64,000 bases of DNA from Nocardioides ginsengisegetis (GTDB lineage Bacteria > Actinomycetota > Actinomycetes > Propionibacteriales > Nocardioidaceae). The notes under the pieces are model-generated. The model did not search any database. It was not told the DNA's origin and saw only the letters and a program-made list of their open reading frames with translations. A program made the translations under genes and the position numbers. The stretch covers positions 124,001 to 188,000 of the forward strand of contig NZ_JACGXA010000003.1 in the NCBI RefSeq assembly GCF_014138045.1. The letters run 5' to 3'. Each line of letters opens with the position of its first letter. The stretch's first letter is position 1. Shown piece by piece: positions 1 to 7,871 of the stretch.

Positions 1-162
1 GTCGACGAACAGCCCGCGGGTGAGCCGGGGGTCCTTGGCCAGCGCGGCGCGGGCGTGGGCGGGGGACCGGTCGGTGCCGGCCCCCACCGCGCCGACGGCA
101 GGCAGGGACGCCACCAGGGTCAGCACGACGCCGGCGCCGAGGGTCCGGGCGCGAGGGAGCAC
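1..162 (-). CDS. N-terminus of a secreted protein (partial)
   Basis: Reading the minus strand from a GTG at 162 gives 54 codons open to the window edge. The product starts with a short basic stretch, then a hydrophobic run (GAGVVLTLVASLPAVGAVGA), and continues into a hydrophilic segment ending RAALAKDPRLTRGLFVD. This is a typical Sec signal peptide with likely cleavage after an Ala near residue 26. The rest lies outside the window, so no function can be given. A GAGG lies just upstream of the GTG but is close to it. The gene runs in the same direction as the GNAT gene that ends at 209. Confidence 0.6.
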   Translation of the reverse strand, partial: MLPRARTLGAGVVLTLVASLPAVGAVGAGTDRSPAHARAALAKDPRLTRGLFVD

Positions 163-208
163 GGTCCTCAGGGTAGGTCGGGGGTCCCGCCGGCGTGGCC
201 GTATCGGG

Positions 209-1168
209 TCAGGCGACGATCGTGCGTGTGCAGACGTCCGACGCGGTCCGGACCTCGAAGCCCGCCCGGCGGTAGAGGGCGGGGGCGTCGTGCGGGTTGT
301 TCCCGTCGACCATCAGCGTCAGGGTCGTCGACCCTTCGCCGGCCGCGACGTGGTGGGCGTGTCGGAGCAGGACGCTGGCGAGCCCGCGCCGGCGGTACGC
401 CGGGGAGGTGGCGAGCTCGAGGACGTGCAGGCCGCCCTGCTCGGCGTTGCGCCGGCTCAGGATCATCGCGGAGGCGGCGACGCCGTCGACCTCGGCGAGG
501 ACCCACAGGTCCGGGGCGTGCCCGGGCAGCGCCTCGTGGAAGGCCATCCAGTCGGCGTACCCCATCGGCTCGTAGCCCCACTCGCCGGCGAACGCATCGT
601 CGAGGAGCCGGTGCACCCGCGCGGGATCGGCGGCCGCGGTGACGATGACGCCCTCGTGCTCGCGGAGCCCGTCGGGGACGGCGGCGACCGGCGCGACCAT
701 CTCCCAGAGGGTGCGTTCGTGGGAGAAGCCGGCCGCCTGCAGCCGGCGCTCGGCGGCGCGATCGCCCTGCGCCATCATCGACTGGACCACGACCTCGCCC
801 TCGCCCACCGCCTCGTCGCGCGCCCAGCCGAGCAGGGCGTCGTACCCCGCCCCGGCGAGCAGGTCACCGACGCGCCCGGGCAGGTCGGGATGGGTGCGGA
901 CCCGGGCGAAGAACATCGTCGCGCCGGAGTCCCTCAGGGCGTAGCACCACTGCACCAGCCGGCCCGACCGGTCCCGCACGACCAGCTGGTCGGACCGGGT
1001 CGTGGCGGGGAGCTCGAGGTAGGAACGGACGTCCTCCCTGGTGGCCGGGCAGAAGCCGAACACCGCGGTCAGCTCGGCCTCGACGAGCGCGAAGGCCTCG
1101 TCGACGTCGGTGACCGCACCGACGGAGAACTCGCTCGCCAGGCTGGCGTCCAGCAGGAGGGGAACCAT
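209..1168 (-). CDS. Double-domain GNAT family N-acetyltransferase
   Basis: This 319-residue protein is built like a tandem GNAT enzyme, the architecture also seen in mycothiol synthase. The C-terminal half (about residues 175-310) carries the acetyl-CoA binding motif A, ATSPAYRRRGLASVLLRHA, followed by a motif B region with NNPHDAPALYRRAGFEVRT. The N-terminal half (about 15-160) has a weaker GNAT-like pattern ending RRLQAAGFSHERTLWEM and is probably the non-catalytic copy. The substrate is unknown; MshD itself is possible but no diagnostic residues were recognised. The ATG at 1168 lies six bases after CAGACT, which fits a leaderless start. Confidence 0.8.
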   Translation of the reverse strand: MVPLLLDASLASEFSVGAVTDVDEAFALVEAELTAVFGFCPATREDVRSYLELPATTRSDQLVVRDRSGRLVQWCYALRDSGATMFFARVRTHPDLPGRVGDLLAGAGYDALLGWARDEAVGEGEVVVQSMMAQGDRAAERRLQAAGFSHERTLWEMVAPVAAVPDGLREHEGVIVTAAADPARVHRLLDDAFAGEWGYEPMGYADWMAFHEALPGHAPDLWVLAEVDGVAASAMILSRRNAEQGGLHVLELATSPAYRRRGLASVLLRHAHHVAAGEGSTTLTLMVDGNNPHDAPALYRRAGFEVRTASDVCTRTIVA

Positions 1169-1235
1169 CGTTCGAGTCTGCGGCCGCGACCGGCGCGCGG
1201 GCCATGGTCCATCGTGGTGGCGGCCAATGGCCCGT

Positions 1236-1622
1236 TCAGGCGTCGGTGAAGAGGCAGAACGGGTGGCCTGCCGGGTCCAGCATCACGCGTACGTCGTCCT
1301 GTGGCTGGTGCCCGGCCTGCGTCGCACCGAGCGACTCGGCGTGGGCCACGCCGGCCTCGAGGTCGGCCACGCCGATGTCGAGGTGGGCCTGCATCTGCTG
1401 GTCGCCGGGGCCGGCGGGCCACGTGGGCGGGACGTGCCCGTCCTCGAGCTGGAAGGCCAGGCCGATCGAGGGGCCGGTCGCTCCCGGTGGCTTGAGCACC
1501 ACCCACTCGTCCTCCTCCTCGCGAAGCTCCCAGCCCAGCAGCGCTCGGTAGAAGCGGCCCAGCGCGCGGGGGTCCGGGGCGCCGAGGACGGTGTTGGACA
1601 GCCGGTAGGTCGGGGCGGTCAT
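1236..1622 (-). CDS. VOC (glyoxalase/bleomycin resistance) family protein
   Basis: This 128-residue protein has one vicinal oxygen chelate domain made of two beta-alpha-beta-beta-beta modules. The opening NTVLGAPDPRALGRFYRALLGWEL is typical, as is the second module LDIGVADLEAGVAHAESLGAT with a C-terminal DPAGHPFCLF. Such proteins are metal-dependent dioxygenases, lyases or resistance binders; the sequence does not tell which. The ATG at 1622 follows a TAGGGT box by six bases, so the message is probably leaderless. It diverges from the DGPF/ECF genes beginning at 1761. Confidence 0.85.
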   Translation of the reverse strand: MTAPTYRLSNTVLGAPDPRALGRFYRALLGWELREEEDEWVVLKPPGATGPSIGLAFQLEDGHVPPTWPAGPGDQQMQAHLDIGVADLEAGVAHAESLGATQAGHQPQDDVRVMLDPAGHPFCLFTDA

Positions 1623-1687
1623 GGGCCGACCCTAGAAAGTCGGGGCAGTTTCGGAAAGGGTTGTCGTATCCGCTGCCGCCTGACCGT

Positions 1688-1729
1688 GGTGGTTTCGAGA
1701 CGGTTGCTGCGCAACCACCTCAACCAACG
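1688..1729. repeat. Intergenic palindromic repeat, copy 1
   Basis: A REP-like element whose core is the palindrome GGTTGC-TGC-GCAACC (1702-1716). A 23-base core (1694-1716) recurs exactly at 19770-19792 upstream of glmS. The outer ends also pair loosely (GTGGTT against AACCAC). It sits between the VOC gene and the ribosome binding site at 1748, 45 bases before the DGPF gene. Confidence 0.7.
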
Positions 1730-1760
1730 ATCACGACCTGCCCATTCAGGAGGAAATCCC

Positions 1761-2123
1761 ATGTCCCAGTACCTGCTCTCGGTCCACCACACCCCGGACG
1801 ACCCGATGTTCGACCTCACGCCCGAGCAGATCCAGCCGATCTTCGAGGCCGTCGACGCGTTCAACGAGAAGCTCCGCGCCGAGGGGGCGTGGGTCTTCGC
1901 CGGCGGCCTGCACCCGATCGAGTCGGCCACCACCGTCGACTACACCGGCGACGAGCCGGTCGTCACCGACGGGCCGTTCAGCGAGTCCAAGGAGTGGCTC
2001 GGCGGCTTCTGGGTGATCGAGGCCGCCGACCTCGACGCCGCCCTGGCCTGGGCGACCGCGGGCTCGAAGGCCTGCGCCGGCAAGGTCGAGGTCCGTCCTT
2101 TCCAGGACGAGCCCGAGGCCTGA
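1761..2123 (+). CDS. YCII-related DGPF-motif protein
   Basis: This 120-residue protein belongs to the YCII/DGPF family (PF03795). The signature is present as VVTDGPFSESKEWLGGFWVI near residues 70-90, after an N-terminal YLLSVHHTPDD strand and an LRAEGAWVFAGGLHP strand. In this family DGPF genes are linked to ECF42 sigma factors, and here the sigma gene starts eight bases after the stop. The ATG at 1761 has a strong AGGAGG at 1748-1753. The biochemical role of DGPF proteins is not settled; a ligand sensor or small enzyme acting with the sigma factor is an inference from linkage. Confidence 0.9.
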   Translation: MSQYLLSVHHTPDDPMFDLTPEQIQPIFEAVDAFNEKLRAEGAWVFAGGLHPIESATTVDYTGDEPVVTDGPFSESKEWLGGFWVIEAADLDAALAWATAGSKACAGKVEVRPFQDEPEA

Positions 2124-2131
2124 CCTCCCGG

Positions 2132-3343
2132 ATGCAGGAAGCACAGGCGATCGAGCGGATCTACCGCGCGGAGTACGGCCGCGTGGTCGCCTCGCTGGTC
2201 CGCCGCTTCGGCGACATCGACATCGCCGAGGAGGCGGCCGGCGAGGCCCTGCTGGTCGCCGTCGAGAAGTGGCCCGTCGACGGCGTTCCGCCCAACCCGG
2301 GCGGCTGGCTGACCACGACGGCCGGCAACCGGGCCATCGACCGGATCCGGCGCGAGTCGCGCCGCGACGCCAAGCACCAGGCGGCACTCATGCTGGAGGA
2401 CGACACCCCCCACGAGCCGACCGGGATCGTCGAGGACGACCGGCTGCGGCTGATCTTCACCTGCTGCCACCCCGCGCTCGCCCCGGACGCGCGGGTGGCG
2501 CTGACCCTGCGGCTGCTCGGCGGCCTGACCGTCGCGGAGATCGCGCAGGCCTTCTTCGTCCCCGAGACGACCATGGCCCAGCGGATCACCCGCGCGAAGA
2601 AGAAGATCAAGGACACCCACATCCCCTATCGGGTGCCGGGTCCCGAGGACCTGACCGCGCGGCTCGGCGCGGTCCTCGCGGTCGTCTACCTCGTCTTCAA
2701 CGAGGGCTACCTCGCCAGCTCGGGCGACGCCCCGATCCGCGAGGAGCTCACCGGCGAGGCGATCCGGCTCGGGCGGGTGCTGCGGCAGCTCCTCCCCGAC
2801 GTCCCCGAGGTCACCGGGCTGCTGGCGCTGATGCTGCTCACCGAGTCACGGCGTACGACGCGGGTGGCCGGCGGCGAGCTCGTCCCGCTGCACGAGCAGG
2901 ACCGCGGCGGCTGGGACCGCGCCCTGATCGCCGAGGGCCACGACCTGGTCCGGGCGTGCCTGGCCGCCGGCCGACCCGGGCGCTACCAGCTGCTCGCCGC
3001 GATCAACGCGGTCCACACCGACGCCCCGGCCGCCGCCGACACCGACTGGGGCCAGATCGCCACGCTCTACGGTCAGCTCGAGGCGCTCGCGCCCAGTCCC
3101 GTCGTCACCCTCAACCGCGCGGTCGCGGTCGCCGAGCTCGACGGCCCGGACGTGGCGCTGGCGATGGTCGACCGGCTGCCCCTGCAGGGCTACCACGCCT
3201 GGCACGCCACCCGCGCCGACCTGCTCCGCCGCCTCGGCCGCAGCGCCGAGGCGAGGGCGGCGTACGACGCGGCGATCGCGGCCACCGACAACGACGCGGA
3301 GCGCGCCTACCTCAGCCGGAGGCGTGGCAGTCTGGCGCCATGA
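2132..3343 (+). CDS. ECF RNA polymerase sigma factor, ECF42-like with long C-terminal extension
   Basis: This 403-residue sigma factor has region 2 at about residues 8-75 (YRAEYGRVVASLVRRFGDID, then NRAIDRIRRESRR) and region 4 at about 105-160 (LTLRLLGGLTVAEIAQAFFV, TTMAQRITRAKKKI). It is much longer than a plain ECF factor because of a helical C-terminal half (about 175-400) with TPR-like repeats such as LNRAVAVAELDGPDVALAMVD. That extension and the upstream DGPF gene match the ECF42 group, which lacks a classical anti-sigma partner and is thought to be controlled by its extension. No SD is clear, so translation may be coupled to the DGPF stop at 2121-2123. The last codons overlap the peptidase start. 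Confidence 0.9.
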   Translation: MQEAQAIERIYRAEYGRVVASLVRRFGDIDIAEEAAGEALLVAVEKWPVDGVPPNPGGWLTTTAGNRAIDRIRRESRRDAKHQAALMLEDDTPHEPTGIVEDDRLRLIFTCCHPALAPDARVALTLRLLGGLTVAEIAQAFFVPETTMAQRITRAKKKIKDTHIPYRVPGPEDLTARLGAVLAVVYLVFNEGYLASSGDAPIREELTGEAIRLGRVLRQLLPDVPEVTGLLALMLLTESRRTTRVAGGELVPLHEQDRGGWDRALIAEGHDLVRACLAAGRPGRYQLLAAINAVHTDAPAAADTDWGQIATLYGQLEALAPSPVVTLNRAVAVAELDGPDVALAMVDRLPLQGYHAWHATRADLLRRLGRSAEARAAYDAAIAATDNDAERAYLSRRRGSLAP

Positions 3344-5268
3344 GCGACTCCAGGACTGCCCAGCCCCTGCAGCTGCCCGCCCCCGACGCCACCCGTGAGT
3401 GGGTCGAGGCCCGCACCCGCGAGGGACTCGACGGCGTCCGCGCCCTCGTCGAGGAGTTGCGCACGTCCCCGCCGGCCGACGCCCTCGGCGTGCTGCGCCA
3501 GTGGGACGAGGTCACCCTGCGGCTGAGCAACGTGGCCGCGGTCGGGTCCTTGCTGTCCAACGTGCACCCGCTCGAGGACGTCCGCACGACCTGCGAGCAG
3601 GCCGAGGTCGCCGTCGACAAGCTGGCCACGGAGCTCCGCCAGGACCGCGCGCTGTACGACGTCTTCGCCGCCCTCGACCCGGCCGGGCTCGACGCCGGCG
3701 CGGCCCGGCTGCTGGACAAGACGCTGCGCGACTTCACCCGCGCGGGCGTCGACCGCGACGACGCCACCCGGGCCCGGCTGACCGAGATCAACGAGCGGCT
3801 GACCACGCTGGGTCAGGACTTCAGCCGCAACATCCGCGACGACGTCCGCACCGTCCGGGTCGCACCCGAGCGGCTGGCGGGGCTGCCGCAGGACTGGCTC
3901 GACGCGCACCCCGCGGGCGACGACGGGCTGGTCGGGATCACCACCGACTACCCCGACGCGGTGCCGGCGCGGATGTTCGCGCACGACCCTGAAGTGCGGC
4001 GCGACGTGACGGTCGCGTTCCAGTCGCGCGGCTACCCGCAGAACGAGCCGCTCCTGAACGAGATGTTCGCGCTGCGGCACGAGCTCGCCACGCTGGTCGG
4101 CTACGCCGACTGGGCGTCGTACGACGCCGAGGTGAAGATGATCAAGGAGGGCCCGGCGATCCCGGCCTTCATCGACCGGATCGCCGACGCGGCGGCCGAG
4201 CCTGCCCGTCGCGATCTCGACGTGCTGCTGGCCCGCTTCCGCCAGGACGTGCCCGACGCCGACGCGCTGACCGCGGCCGACGCGTCGTACTACGAGGAGC
4301 TGGTCCGCAAGGAGCAGCTCGACGTCGACGCGCAGCTGGTGCGGACCTATTTCGACTTCACCCGCGTGCGGCAGGGCCTCCTCGACGTGACCGGCCGGCT
4401 CTTCGGGGTGCGCTACGAGCAGGTCGACGTCCCGGTGTGGCACGAGGACGTGGCGGTGTACGACGTCTTCGCGCTCGACGCGACGGCACCCCTCGGGCGC
4501 ATCTACCTCGACCTGCACCCGCGCGAGGGGAAGTACAAGCACGCCGCCCAGTTCACCCTCGCCGACGGCGTGGCCGGCCGGCAGCTCGCCGAGGGCGTCC
4601 TGGTCTGCAACTTCTCCCGCGGGCTCATGGAGCACGACCACGTCGTCACGCTCTTCCACGAGTTCGGCCACCTCGTGCACCACGTGCTCGGCGGCGGCCA
4701 GGAGTGGACCCGCTTCTCCGGCGTCGCCACCGAGTGGGACTTCGTCGAGGCGCCGAGCCAGATGCTCGAGGAGTGGGCGTGGGACCCCGAGATCCTGGGC
4801 AGCTTCGCCACCAACGCCGCTGGCGAGCCCATCCCCGCCGACCTGGTCGAGCGGATGCGCACCGCCGACGACTTCGGCAAGGGCTACCAGGCGCGCACCC
4901 AGATGTTCTACGCCGCGGTGTCCTACTGGTTCCACACCGACCGGCCCGCCGACCTGACCTCGGCGATGGTCGCGCTGCAGGAGAAGTACGCGCCGTTCCC
5001 GTGGATCGAGGGCACCCACTTCTTCGCGAGCTTCGGCCACCTCGGCGGCTACTCCTCGGCGTACTACACCTACATGTGGTCCCTCGTGATCGCCAAGGAC
5101 CTCTTCAGCGCCTTCGACCCCGCCAACCTCTTCGACCCCGAGGTCGCCGGCCGCTACCGCGACCGCGTCCTCGCCCCCGGTGGCAGCAAGGACGCCGCCG
5201 ACCTCGTCGCGGACTTCCTCGGCCGGCCCTACACCTTCGACGCGTACGCCGCCTGGCTGGCGCGGTAG
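3340..5268 (+). CDS. M3 family zinc metallopeptidase (oligopeptidase A / thimet type)
   Basis: This 642-residue cytoplasmic peptidase carries the gluzincin motif HEFGH at residues 440-444 (in TLFHEFGHLVHHVLGG) with a downstream glutamate-rich EAPSQMLEEW segment supplying the third zinc ligand. The helical N-terminal half and the C-terminal GHLGGYSSAYYTYMWS block are typical of M3 enzymes, which trim short peptides inside the cell. No signal peptide is present. The ATG at 3340 overlaps the sigma factor stop (ATGA), suggesting coupling; a CAGTCT six bases upstream could also drive a leaderless message. Its link to the sigma factor regulon is an inference from the overlap alone. Confidence 0.92.
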   Translation: MSDSRTAQPLQLPAPDATREWVEARTREGLDGVRALVEELRTSPPADALGVLRQWDEVTLRLSNVAAVGSLLSNVHPLEDVRTTCEQAEVAVDKLATELRQDRALYDVFAALDPAGLDAGAARLLDKTLRDFTRAGVDRDDATRARLTEINERLTTLGQDFSRNIRDDVRTVRVAPERLAGLPQDWLDAHPAGDDGLVGITTDYPDAVPARMFAHDPEVRRDVTVAFQSRGYPQNEPLLNEMFALRHELATLVGYADWASYDAEVKMIKEGPAIPAFIDRIADAAAEPARRDLDVLLARFRQDVPDADALTAADASYYEELVRKEQLDVDAQLVRTYFDFTRVRQGLLDVTGRLFGVRYEQVDVPVWHEDVAVYDVFALDATAPLGRIYLDLHPREGKYKHAAQFTLADGVAGRQLAEGVLVCNFSRGLMEHDHVVTLFHEFGHLVHHVLGGGQEWTRFSGVATEWDFVEAPSQMLEEWAWDPEILGSFATNAAGEPIPADLVERMRTADDFGKGYQARTQMFYAAVSYWFHTDRPADLTSAMVALQEKYAPFPWIEGTHFFASFGHLGGYSSAYYTYMWSLVIAKDLFSAFDPANLFDPEVAGRYRDRVLAPGGSKDAADLVADFLGRPYTFDAYAAWLAR

Positions 5269-5277
5269 CGCTGGCGA

Positions 5278-5874
5278 CTACGACGGCAGGGCGGCGCACC
5301 CAGGCCCGGCGGCGAGGATGAAGTGCGCGTTGTCCTGCCAGATGTAGTGGTGGGAGCCTTGGTGGTAGTAGACCCGCAGGTGCTCGATCTCGGCGGTCAC
5401 CTCGGGATCCTCCAGGTGGAGGTACATGAGCACGTTGTCGATGGCGCCGGTCGACGCGGGGGCCAGCGCGAAGCCCGTCAACGGTCGGCTGGACCGCATC
5501 AGCAGGCGCTGCTCGTCGCTCATCTCCCGCGGCGGATCCCCCTGGACGTGCCCCAACAGCGATCGATCGCCGCTCACGTCAGCGACACGGGCCGCCGTGA
5601 GGGTGACGCGCGTGGCCCCGACGAGCTCGGCACTGTCCAGCGTGACGGGCTCGTCCGAGGCGTTCCGGACGACATCGAGCCCGACCACCATGTCGGTCGC
5701 GTCCCGCTTGGTCATGCACGACGTGACGGAGTCACCCCCGGGTCCGAGCGGGCCGCCCAGCATCGGCGGCGTAGACCAGGGTGAGGTGGCCGCCCAGCTC
5801 AGGACGAGGACGGCCGCGCCTGCGCCAACGATCAGTGGCATCCGGGTGCCGGCGCGCAGTGTTCGGTCGAGCAT
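5278..5874 (-). CDS. Membrane-anchored hypothetical protein
   Basis: The ATG at 5874 gives 198 residues with an N-terminal hydrophobic segment (MPLIVGAGAAVLVLSWAA, about residues 11-30) and an extracytoplasmic domain. An upstream in-frame ATG at 6003 exists but lies in the repeat region, so the shorter form was chosen. The domain contains two cysteines (one near residue 52, one near the C-terminus) and His-rich stretches such as YYHQGSHHYIWQDNAHF. No family was recognised. It is convergent with the M3 peptidase, nine bases apart, and its promoter side faces the first DUF222 unit. Confidence 0.65.
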   Translation of the reverse strand: MLDRTLRAGTRMPLIVGAGAAVLVLSWAATSPWSTPPMLGGPLGPGGDSVTSCMTKRDATDMVVGLDVVRNASDEPVTLDSAELVGATRVTLTAARVADVSGDRSLLGHVQGDPPREMSDEQRLLMRSSRPLTGFALAPASTGAIDNVLMYLHLEDPEVTAEIEHLRVYYHQGSHHYIWQDNAHFILAAGPGCAALPS

Positions 5875-5950
5875 GGGACCCCCGAGAGTCGAAACAACAC
5901 GTGAGCGCATCCTGCACGACGAGCCGTCCCACACCTTCGACGCGCACGTC

Positions 5951-6110
5951 GGCCTTGGGCGACGCCGTCGGGTGCAGGTGGCCGCGCCTGCGGCGCGGTT
6001 CACAGGATTACGTGGTCACCGCAGGGTTCGCACGAGGTGCCTCCGGGCCCTGCTTGCCGGCTTTCGGTCGCCTGGCTCGACCGTCGTGATCAAGGTTCAC
6101 AGATTGATCG
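5951..6110. repeat. Long inverted repeat, outer arm of DUF222 unit 1 (3' side of gene)
   Basis: About 160 bases that match, in reverse complement, the segment at 45797-45952 beyond the second DUF222 gene, almost base for base from GGCCTTGGGCG to the GAACCTTGATCAC stretch. A shorter version (about 120 bases) recurs inverted at 7636-7753 and direct at 44328-44461. It holds a small hairpin CCGCGCC-TGC-GGCGCGG and a conserved GCACGAGGTGCCTCCGG core. Confidence 0.8.
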
Positions 6111-6144
6111 TCCGTCGGTCCATGCCCGCCCCGCCCCGGCCGGC

Positions 6145-6291
6145 TCAGCTCGGCCGGCTGACGTCGGGGCGCACCGAGGGGTTGCACCGGGCGCAATTCT
6201 CCCGGCGGCCGCGGTGCTGGAAGCCGGTCGCGGTGATGTGCCACAGGCCGAACCAGACGTTGTAGCCCGGTTTCATCCCCTGCGCGTCCAT
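6145..6291 (-). CDS. Small 48-residue cysteine-containing protein (putative)
   Basis: An ATG at 6291 opens 48 codons ending at a TGA at 6145-6147, between the DUF222 gene stop and the outer repeat arm. The product is aromatic in its first half (GYNVWFGLWHITATGF) and carries a CARC pair (residues 33-36) that could hold a metal. A GAGAGTGG lies 5 bases upstream. The equivalent place in the second unit has no such ORF; there the repeat begins 13 bases after the DUF222 stop. No family was recognised. It may be a passenger gene or a chance ORF. Confidence 0.4.
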   Translation of the reverse strand: MDAQGMKPGYNVWFGLWHITATGFQHRGRRENCARCNPSVRPDVSRPS

Positions 6292-6324
6292 GTGTCCACT
6301 CTCGCGTGCGTTTGGTCGGTCGGT

Positions 6325-7560
6325 CTATGTCCGCCTTGTGAAGGCGACCTTCCCGCCGGTCTGCTTGGTCATCGTGAACTTCGGGTCATGGGCCCGGGCG
6401 TGGTGGTGCGGGCACAGGAGCATGCCGTCCTTGTTGGTCTCGCCGCCTTCGCTCCAAGGGATCGGGTGGTGTCCGTGGCACAGGCCGGGTGGCCAGTCGC
6501 ATCCTTCGGCGTTGCAGCCGCCCTGCTCGATGGCCATCGCGATGCGCTGGGACTCGGTGTGGAAGCGGCGCTTGCGGCCGAGGTCGAGCACCTGGGACTT
6601 GCCGCCGAGGACGGCCGGGATGATGCCCGCTTCACACGCCAGCCGGCGGGCCTGGCCGGCGGTGATCCGCTCGCCGGTGTCCAACGACGCCGCCTTCAGC
6701 CCACCCATGAGCGTCGAGATGTCCATGGTCACCACGACGGTGGCGCTGACGCCGCCGGCCTTCGGGAGGCGCTTGATCGGGTAGCGCTCGATGAGCTCGA
6801 CGAACGCCTGACCCATCCGCTCCGCCGACGGTCGCCGCTCACCAACTGAACCGTCGACCGCGGCGCGGTGCTTGGGAGCCGCGAACGCGAGCAGTGCCTT
6901 CTTCAACATGGCGGCCTGCGCGGACGGGAGCGTGAACCGGCCGTGCACCTTGCCGTGCCCGTCGTCGGTCATGGTCAGCTTGGTGGACCGGGCCGCGTCG
7001 CGCTCCTCGTCCTCGAGCTGCTTGGCCTCGTGCGCCTCGGCGGCGTCGGGGTCCAGGAACTCCAGGATCCGCCGGCCCAGCCTCTTCAACGCCTGCGCGT
7101 CGTGCTCGGCGGCGAACTTGATCAGCATCGCCTCCGCCTCGTCGCGATGCTCGACCGGGAGGACCTCGACCGCATCGACGATCACCCGCGCCTGGTCGAC
7201 CAGGACATCGCCCGCGGCCACCGCCGTACGCAACGCGGGCCTCGCCGCGAGGCCGACGGCGAGCCGCATCTTCCCGTGCGCCGTCGTGCGGGTCTGGTGG
7301 GTGGCGTGCGCCCAGAAGTTCGTGGTCGAGGTCGCGCCGACCGAGTCCCCGACCCCGACGGTCTTGGCGTGCTCGGCGACCCGCATCTCCAGCTCCGCGA
7401 GCTGGGCGGACAGCCGGGTCACGGCCGTCAGGGTCGCGGCGGACTCCTCCGGCGACATCGACCACAGCGACACATCCGAGAGCTCCGCAAGCTTCGACTG
7501 CATGGCCTCGACAGCACGCGACACCTGGTGTCGAGGCGGCTGCTGGACCATCGCTGTCAT
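6325..7560 (-). CDS. DUF222 / HNH endonuclease family protein (13E12 type), copy 1
   Basis: This 411-residue protein has the DUF222 domain over roughly residues 30-320 and a C-terminal HNH nuclease domain with a zinc-type framework: C-x4-C, then LCHGHHPIPWSEGGETN, then LLCPHHHARAHD. HNH proteins cut or nick DNA; the role of this very abundant actinobacterial family is unknown. It is nearly identical to the protein at 44548 except for residues about 18-60, where roughly half the positions differ. It lies on the minus strand inside inverted repeats. No clear SD or -10 box precedes the ATG at 7560. Confidence 0.9.
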   Translation of the reverse strand: MTAMVQQPPRHQVSRAVEAMQSKLAELSDVSLWSMSPEESAATLTAVTRLSAQLAELEMRVAEHAKTVGVGDSVGATSTTNFWAHATHQTRTTAHGKMRLAVGLAARPALRTAVAAGDVLVDQARVIVDAVEVLPVEHRDEAEAMLIKFAAEHDAQALKRLGRRILEFLDPDAAEAHEAKQLEDEERDAARSTKLTMTDDGHGKVHGRFTLPSAQAAMLKKALLAFAAPKHRAAVDGSVGERRPSAERMGQAFVELIERYPIKRLPKAGGVSATVVVTMDISTLMGGLKAASLDTGERITAGQARRLACEAGIIPAVLGGKSQVLDLGRKRRFHTESQRIAMAIEQGGCNAEGCDWPPGLCHGHHPIPWSEGGETNKDGMLLCPHHHARAHDPKFTMTKQTGGKVAFTRRT

Positions 7561-7635
7561 GGGTCAACTCAACACATGACCACCGACAATTTCGGGCCTG
7601 AAAGCCACCTATCCACAGCGTTGGAAAGTAAAGCT

Positions 7636-7753
7636 TTGAACCTCGATCACAACGGTCGAGCAAGGTGACCGAAAGCCGGGAATCAGGGTCCGGAGGCACC
7701 TCGTGCGAACCCTGCGGTGGCCACGTAATTCTGTGAACCGCGCCGAAGGCGCG
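7636..7753. repeat. Long inverted repeat, arm on 5' side of DUF222 gene 1
   Basis: Read on the minus strand this segment matches 5983-6100 and 44345-44461 with scattered substitutions, including the shared core GCACGAGGTGCCTCCGG and ACGTGGCCACCGCAGGGTTC. It lies about 75 bases upstream of the DUF222 start at 7560. Confidence 0.8.
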
Positions 7754-7789
7754 AGGACCTTGTGTGGCCCGTCTTCGCGATCTACGCTA

Positions 7790-7801
7790 GCGATATATCG
7801 C
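7790..7801. promoter_or_regulatory. Palindromic operator upstream of padR
   Basis: A perfect 12-base palindrome GCGATATATCGC sits 71 bases before the padR start, inside the longer TAGCGATATATCGCGA. AT-rich ATAT-centred palindromes of this kind are typical PadR operators, so autoregulation of the gene at 7872 is likely. The ATATAT centre could also form part of a -10 region. Confidence 0.6.
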
Positions 7802-7871
7802 GAACAGTCGCCGACAGTCACCGAACAGTCGCCGTGACGCGATACTCCGAACCATGGAAAGGAGTCCTGTC

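Larger units (their letters stand above)
5951..7753. mobile_element. Candidate inverted-repeat-bounded DUF222-HNH element, copy 1
   Basis: The unit consists of inverted repeat arms at 5951-6110 and 7636-7753 enclosing a DUF222/HNH gene and a 48-codon ORF. The same arms enclose the second DUF222 gene at 44328-45952, in the opposite gene orientation. Repetition of the whole arrangement suggests a mobile or homing cassette, or at least a unit that recombines. No transposase is present and no target duplication was found, so mobility is an inference. Confidence 0.45.

Noticed and set aside
5951-7753. Reading the repeat arms as integron attC sites
   Set aside because: No integrase gene, and the arms lack the short conserved RYYYAAC/GTTRRRY ends.
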